A stretch of DNA of 34,565 bases from Burkholderiales bacterium (lineage in GTDB: Bacteria > Pseudomonadota > Gammaproteobacteria > Burkholderiales > Burkholderiaceae_C), in NCBI GenBank assembly GCA_019510465.1, contig JAEKKH010000194.1:1-34565 (forward strand), in the 5' to 3' direction. The notes under the pieces were generated by a model that worked only from the letters and a program-made list of their open reading frames with translations, was not told the DNA's origin and made no database searches. Of this stretch, positions 30,956-34,565 are shown one piece after another; position 1 is the first letter of the stretch, and the number at the start of each line of letters is the position of its first letter. The translations under genes and the position numbers were made by a program.

Positions 30956-33319
30956 ATGGAACGAACCGTCATCTCTGCCTACCGCCTGCACGCGACCTCG
31001 ATCGCGATCGCCCTGCTCGCCGCCTCGGCCACGACGCTCGTCCAGGCCGCTCCGCGCAAGGGCACGCCCGCGCAGGCGCCCGCCGACGGCGCCGCCGCCC
31101 CCGACGACGCCGCGGTGCCGACCTCGCGCTCGCGCGGCACGCCGGTGACGCTGAACTTCGTCAACGCCGACATCGAGGCCGTCTCGCGCGCCATCGGCGC
31201 CATGCTCAACCGCGACATCCTGGTCGACCCGCGCGTCAAGGGCAACATCACCGTCTACAACGACAAGCCGGTGGAGTCGGGCGGCTTCCTGAAGGTGGTG
31301 CCCGAGGCCGACGCCAAGCTGCAGACCAGCACCGTCTCGGTGGGCGCGCCGCAGCAGCGCGGCGACGTGGTGCTAACGCAGATCTTCCGGCTCAACTACG
31401 AGAACCCGAACAACCTCGTGGCCGTGCTGCGCCCGCTGATCACCGCCAACAACACGATCAACGCGAGCCCGGGCAACAACTCGCTGGTCATCACCGACTA
31501 CGCGGACAACCTGCAACGCCTGGGCAAGATCATCTCGGCGCTGGACCAGCCCGCCGGCGGCGAGATGCAGGTCGTGCAGCTGAAGAACGCGGTCGCCTCC
31601 GACATCGTGCAGACGGTGCAGAAGCTGCTCGACAGCTCGAACTCCACCGTGCCGGGCGTGCCGGGCCAGAGCACCGCGGCGTCGGTGATCGTGGAGCCGC
31701 GCAGCAACTCGCTGATCGTGCGCGCCAGCAACCAGTCGCGCATGGCCTCGGCGCTGGCCATCATCGACAAGCTCGACCAGCCGGTGGCCGGCGGCGGGCC
31801 CGCCGGCAACATCTGGGTCGTCTACCTGAAGAACGCCGACGCGGTGAAGGTGGCCGAGCTGCTGCGCGCCGCGGTGTCGGCCGGCGGCGGCAACGGCGGC
31901 AGCGGCGGCAGCCCGACCGGCGGCACCGGCGGGTCGTCGACGTCCGACGGCCGCACGTCCCTCACGCAGAACCCGAACGCGCCGTCGGGCACTTCGGGCA
32001 CGGCCGGCGGCGCGTCGGCGCAGTCGACGACGCCGGTCGCGGCATCGGCGCGCCCGTCCACCGGCGGCCAGGTGCAGGCCGATCCGGCCACCAACTCGCT
32101 GATCATCACGGCGTCCGAGCCGGTGTACCGCCAGATGCGCTCGGTCATCGACCAGCTGGACGTGCGTCGCGCGCAGGTCTACGTCGAGTCGATGATGGTC
32201 AGCGTCGACGCCACCAAGGCGGCGCAGGCCGGCATCCAGTGGCAGGGCCTGTTCGGCGCCGGCAACTCCTACATCGGGGGCGGCACCAACTACACCAGCT
32301 CCAACGGCGCCGGCAACATCATCAACCTCGCGGTCGCGGGCGGCCAGCTGTCCTCGGGCACCACCGGCAGCACCTCCTCCTCGTCGACGAGCGTGCCGTC
32401 GGCCAACGTCAGCGGCGGCCTGAACATCGGCTTCGTGCCCAAGATCAACGGCATCTACACGCTCGCCGCGCTGGCCAACTTCCTCGAGACGAACGCCGGC
32501 GGCAACGTGCTGGCCACGCCCAACATCGTGGCGCTCGACAACGAGGAAGCCAAGATCGTCATCGGCCAGAACATCCCGCTGACGACCGGCAGCTACACCA
32601 ACACCGGCGGCAGTTCCAGCACGGTCAACCCGTTCCAGACGGTGGAGCGCCAGGACATCGGCATCACGCTGCGCATCCGCAGCCAGATCGGCGAGAACGG
32701 CACGATCCGCATGACGGTGTACGAGGAGAACTCGGCGCGCGACGCGAACTTCGCCACCAACCAGATCACCACCAAGACCTCGGTCGAGACCTTCATCACC
32801 GTGGACGACGGCGCCATGGTGGTGCTGGGCGGCCTGACGCGCGACGAGTACGGCGACACCAGCGACGGCGTGCCGCTGCTCTCCTCGATCCCCGTCATCG
32901 GCAACCTGTTCAAGAGCTCCACGCGTACCCGCCACAAGCAGACGCTGATGCTGTTCCTGCGCCCGATCGTGATGCGCGACCAGAGCGACGTGAACAAGCT
33001 CACCGTCGACCGCTACAACGCCATCCGCGCGCAGCAGCAGAGCTTCCAGCCGGACACCAGCTGGGTGATGCGCATCAACGACACGCCGGTCGTGCCGCCG
33101 GTCAAGCCCGACACGCAGATCGATCCCAGCGTGCCGCACAACCCCGAGACGGAATCGGTCAAGCTGCCCACCATCACGCCGGTGCCCGACATGCGCCGCG
33201 TGCCGGCCGCGCCGGTCGCGCCGCTGATCCCGGTCAAGCCGGCGACCAATCCCGCGCCGGGCGAGACGCGCCCCGCCGCACCGCCGGCGCCGGCCTCCGC
33301 GCCGTCGCAAGGCCAGTAA
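30956..33319 (+). CDS. gspD: Type II secretion system secretin GspD
   Basis: 787 aa outer-membrane secretin. Signal peptide to about residue 32 (LLAASATTLVQA), then N0 (VTLNFVNADIEAVSRAIG), N1-N3 (IFRLNYENPNNLVAVLRPL; VVQLKNAVASDIVQTVQKL; VVYLKNADAVKVAELLRA), with a long Gly/Ser/Thr-rich insert in N3. The secretin core runs from about residue 400 to 690, with LATPNIVALDNEEAKIVIGQNIP and the C-terminal VPLLSSIPVIGNLF and LMLFLRPIVMRD. A Pro-rich tail ends the protein. Odd: within N0, ITVYNDKPV is joined directly to ESGGFLKVVPEADAK. Related secretins have about 21 more residues there, including helix 2 and a strand ending GFxVV. This looks like an in-frame deletion. N0 is the domain that contacts GspC. 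Confidence 0.96.
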   Translation: MERTVISAYRLHATSIAIALLAASATTLVQAAPRKGTPAQAPADGAAAPDDAAVPTSRSRGTPVTLNFVNADIEAVSRAIGAMLNRDILVDPRVKGNITVYNDKPVESGGFLKVVPEADAKLQTSTVSVGAPQQRGDVVLTQIFRLNYENPNNLVAVLRPLITANNTINASPGNNSLVITDYADNLQRLGKIISALDQPAGGEMQVVQLKNAVASDIVQTVQKLLDSSNSTVPGVPGQSTAASVIVEPRSNSLIVRASNQSRMASALAIIDKLDQPVAGGGPAGNIWVVYLKNADAVKVAELLRAAVSAGGGNGGSGGSPTGGTGGSSTSDGRTSLTQNPNAPSGTSGTAGGASAQSTTPVAASARPSTGGQVQADPATNSLIITASEPVYRQMRSVIDQLDVRRAQVYVESMMVSVDATKAAQAGIQWQGLFGAGNSYIGGGTNYTSSNGAGNIINLAVAGGQLSSGTTGSTSSSSTSVPSANVSGGLNIGFVPKINGIYTLAALANFLETNAGGNVLATPNIVALDNEEAKIVIGQNIPLTTGSYTNTGGSSSTVNPFQTVERQDIGITLRIRSQIGENGTIRMTVYEENSARDANFATNQITTKTSVETFITVDDGAMVVLGGLTRDEYGDTSDGVPLLSSIPVIGNLFKSSTRTRHKQTLMLFLRPIVMRDQSDVNKLTVDRYNAIRAQQQSFQPDTSWVMRINDTPVVPPVKPDTQIDPSVPHNPETESVKLPTITPVPDMRRVPAAPVAPLIPVKPATNPAPGETRPAAPPAPASAPSQGQ

Positions 33320-33337
33320 CGCAACGGAGGTCCGATC

Positions 33338-34565
33338 ATGGGCGCACGCCATCCCCTGCCCTACGCCTGGGCCAAGACGTATTCGGTGCTGATCGAGGAC
33401 GACGGCCGCGAGCGCGTGCTCCACGTCAGCGACGGCACGTCGCGCCAGGCGCTCGCCGAGGTGCTGCGCCTGCACGCCGTCGACCGCATCGAGAGCGAGG
33501 CGCCCGCGGCGCTGCAGACGCGCATCGCGCAGGCCTACTCCGGCGGCCAGGGCAGCGCGGCGTCGGTCGTCGGCGAAGTGGAGAGCGCGGTCGACCTCTC
33601 CCGCATGATGCAGGAGCTGCCGGCGGTCGAAGACCTGCTGGAAGCCTCGAACGACGCGCCGATCATCCGCATGCTCAACGCGCTGCTGACGCAGGCGGCC
33701 AAGGACGGCGCGAGCGACATCCACATCGAGCCCTACGAGCGCAGCTCCAGCGTGCGCTTCCGCGTCGACGGCACGCTGCGCGAGGTGGTGCAGCCCAACA
33801 AGGCGCTGCACGCGGCGCTGATCTCGCGCCTGAAGATCATGGCCGAGCTCGACATCTCCGAGAAGCGCCTGCCGCAGGACGGCCGCATCTCGCTGCGCAT
33901 CGGCGGCCGCGCGATCGACGTGCGCGTCTCGACGCTGCCGTCCGCGCACGGCGAGCGCGCGGTGCTGCGCCTGCTCGACAAGGGCGAGCAGAAGTTCAGC
34001 CTCGAGGGACTGGGCATGAACGGCGACACGCTCGACAAGTTCAACCGGCTCGTGCAGCAGCCGCACGGCATCGTGCTCGTCACCGGCCCCACCGGCTCCG
34101 GCAAGACGACCACCCTGTACGCCTCGCTGACGCGCCTGGACACCCGAACCTCCAACGTGCTGACCGTGGAGGATCCGGTCGAATACGAGCTGCCGGGCAT
34201 CGGGCAGACGCAGGTCAACCCGAAGATCGACCTCACCTTCGCCAAGGCGCTGCGCGCGATCCTGCGCCAGGATCCGGACGTGGTGATGATCGGCGAGATC
34301 CGCGACTTCGAGACCGCGCAGATCGCCATCCAGGCTTCGCTGACGGGCCACCTGGTGCTGGCCACCGTCCACACCAACGATGCCCCGTCCACCGTCGCGC
34401 GCCTGATCGACATGGGCGTCGAACCCTTCCTGCTCAGCTCCTCGCTGCTGGGCGTGCTGGCGCAGCGCCTCGTGCGCAAGCTGTGCGAGTACTGCAAGCG
34501 CGAGGACGAGCACCACCGCTGGCACCCCGTGGGCTGCGAGCACTGCGCCAACTCCGGCTACAAGG
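33338..34565 (+). CDS. gspE: Type II secretion system ATPase GspE (3' end beyond window)
   Basis: 409 complete codons are visible of a protein usually of about 450-500 aa. It powers pseudopilus assembly at the inner membrane through GspL. The N1-like part is short; the GspE core is complete: [41 protein letters not shown], Walker A GPTGSGKT at residues 250-257, Asp box [12 protein letters not shown], Walker [15 protein letters not shown] and His box [13 protein letters not shown]. The zinc motif is CEYC-x13-CEHC, with a short spacing compared with many GspE proteins, though short forms exist. ATG 33338 has ACGGAGG upstream, 18 bp after gspD. Confidence 0.97.
   Translation, partial: MGARHPLPYAWAKTYSVLIEDDGRERVLHVSDGTSRQALAEVLRLHAVDRIESEAPAALQTRIAQAYSGGQGSAASVVGEVESAVDLSRMMQELPAVEDLLEASNDAPIIRMLNALLTQAAKDGASDIHIEPYERSSSVRFRVDGTLREVVQPNKALHAALISRLKIMAELDISEKRLPQDGRISLRIGGRAIDVRVSTLPSAHGERAVLRLLDKGEQKFSLEGLGMNGDTLDKFNRLVQQPHGIVLVTGPTGSGKTTTLYASLTRLDTRTSNVLTVEDPVEYELPGIGQTQVNPKIDLTFAKALRAILRQDPDVVMIGEIRDFETAQIAIQASLTGHLVLATVHTNDAPSTVARLIDMGVEPFLLSSSLLGVLAQRLVRKLCEYCKREDEHHRWHPVGCEHCANSGYK

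Noticed and set aside
31373-34543. A 1056-codon open frame on the minus strand
   Set aside because: It is antisense to gspD and gspE, which carry clear motifs; the frame has no recognisable feature.
34470-34565. Deletion in the GspE zinc motif
   Set aside because: The Cys pairs are close together, but short-spaced forms of this motif occur in related GspE proteins as far as I recall, and the gene is cut by the window edge.

Overview
The window comes from a G+C-rich genome (I estimate close to 70%). Gene content, codon use and short repeats point to a betaproteobacterium of the order Burkholderiales, probably in or near the Comamonadaceae. This is inference: the window has no rRNA or tRNA. 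Most of it is ordinary chromosome. The unusual parts are the repeats and gene junctions, plus three apparent lesions or oddities in otherwise recognisable genes.

Layout. (1) 1-5691, minus: most of a double-length UvrA-type ABC ATPase (two UvrA units in one chain, 1897 codons visible), running off the left edge. (2) 5692-6032: an intergenic cluster of GGGGTCAGGTCTTGAATG-type repeats in inverted orientation, which also supplies the stop codon of the next gene. (3) 6033-10936, minus: a TetR-led operon read tetR, D-threonine-aldolase-like PLP enzyme, ALO-family sugar-lactone oxidase, DAO-family FAD oxidoreductase. Four tandem 65-bp repeats, each a mini-ORF with ATGA overlaps, sit between tetR and the aldolase. 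A divergent MFS transporter (10990-12186) shares an AT-rich operator region. (4) 12119-14814: a membrane protein with a sugar-binding-like ectodomain and about seven TM segments, a small coupled gene, and a secreted beta-roll protein whose start codon lies in an 11-bp inverted repeat. (5) 14978-18913: three beta-propeller proteins (one cytoplasmic SMP-30, two exported) and a LysR regulator. (6) 19065-24099: a DUF4397 lipoprotein, a crotonase, three tandem 79-bp repeats, a malonyl-CoA-synthetase-like gene with an N-terminal frameshift, a small Cys-rich protein and a HAD hydrolase. (7) 24166-34565: a type II secretion locus, gspC divergent from gspGHIJKLMNDE, with gspE cut by the right edge.

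The gsp genes together encode the pseudopilus (G-K), inner-membrane platform (C, L, M, N), outer-membrane secretin (D) and ATPase (E). gspF is not visible.

The best candidate for something undescribed is a set of very short ORFs bridging adjacent genes. Each starts on the upstream stop codon (ATGA or TGATG), carries a GGAGG-like ribosome site near its end, and stops on the downstream start codon. I see them at tetR to aldolase (four in tandem), at the Cys-rich gene to the HAD gene, at gspL to gspM, and in a simpler form at gspM to gspN. At least three of these places share sequence, so this looks like a repeat family that acts as a translational-coupling cassette.
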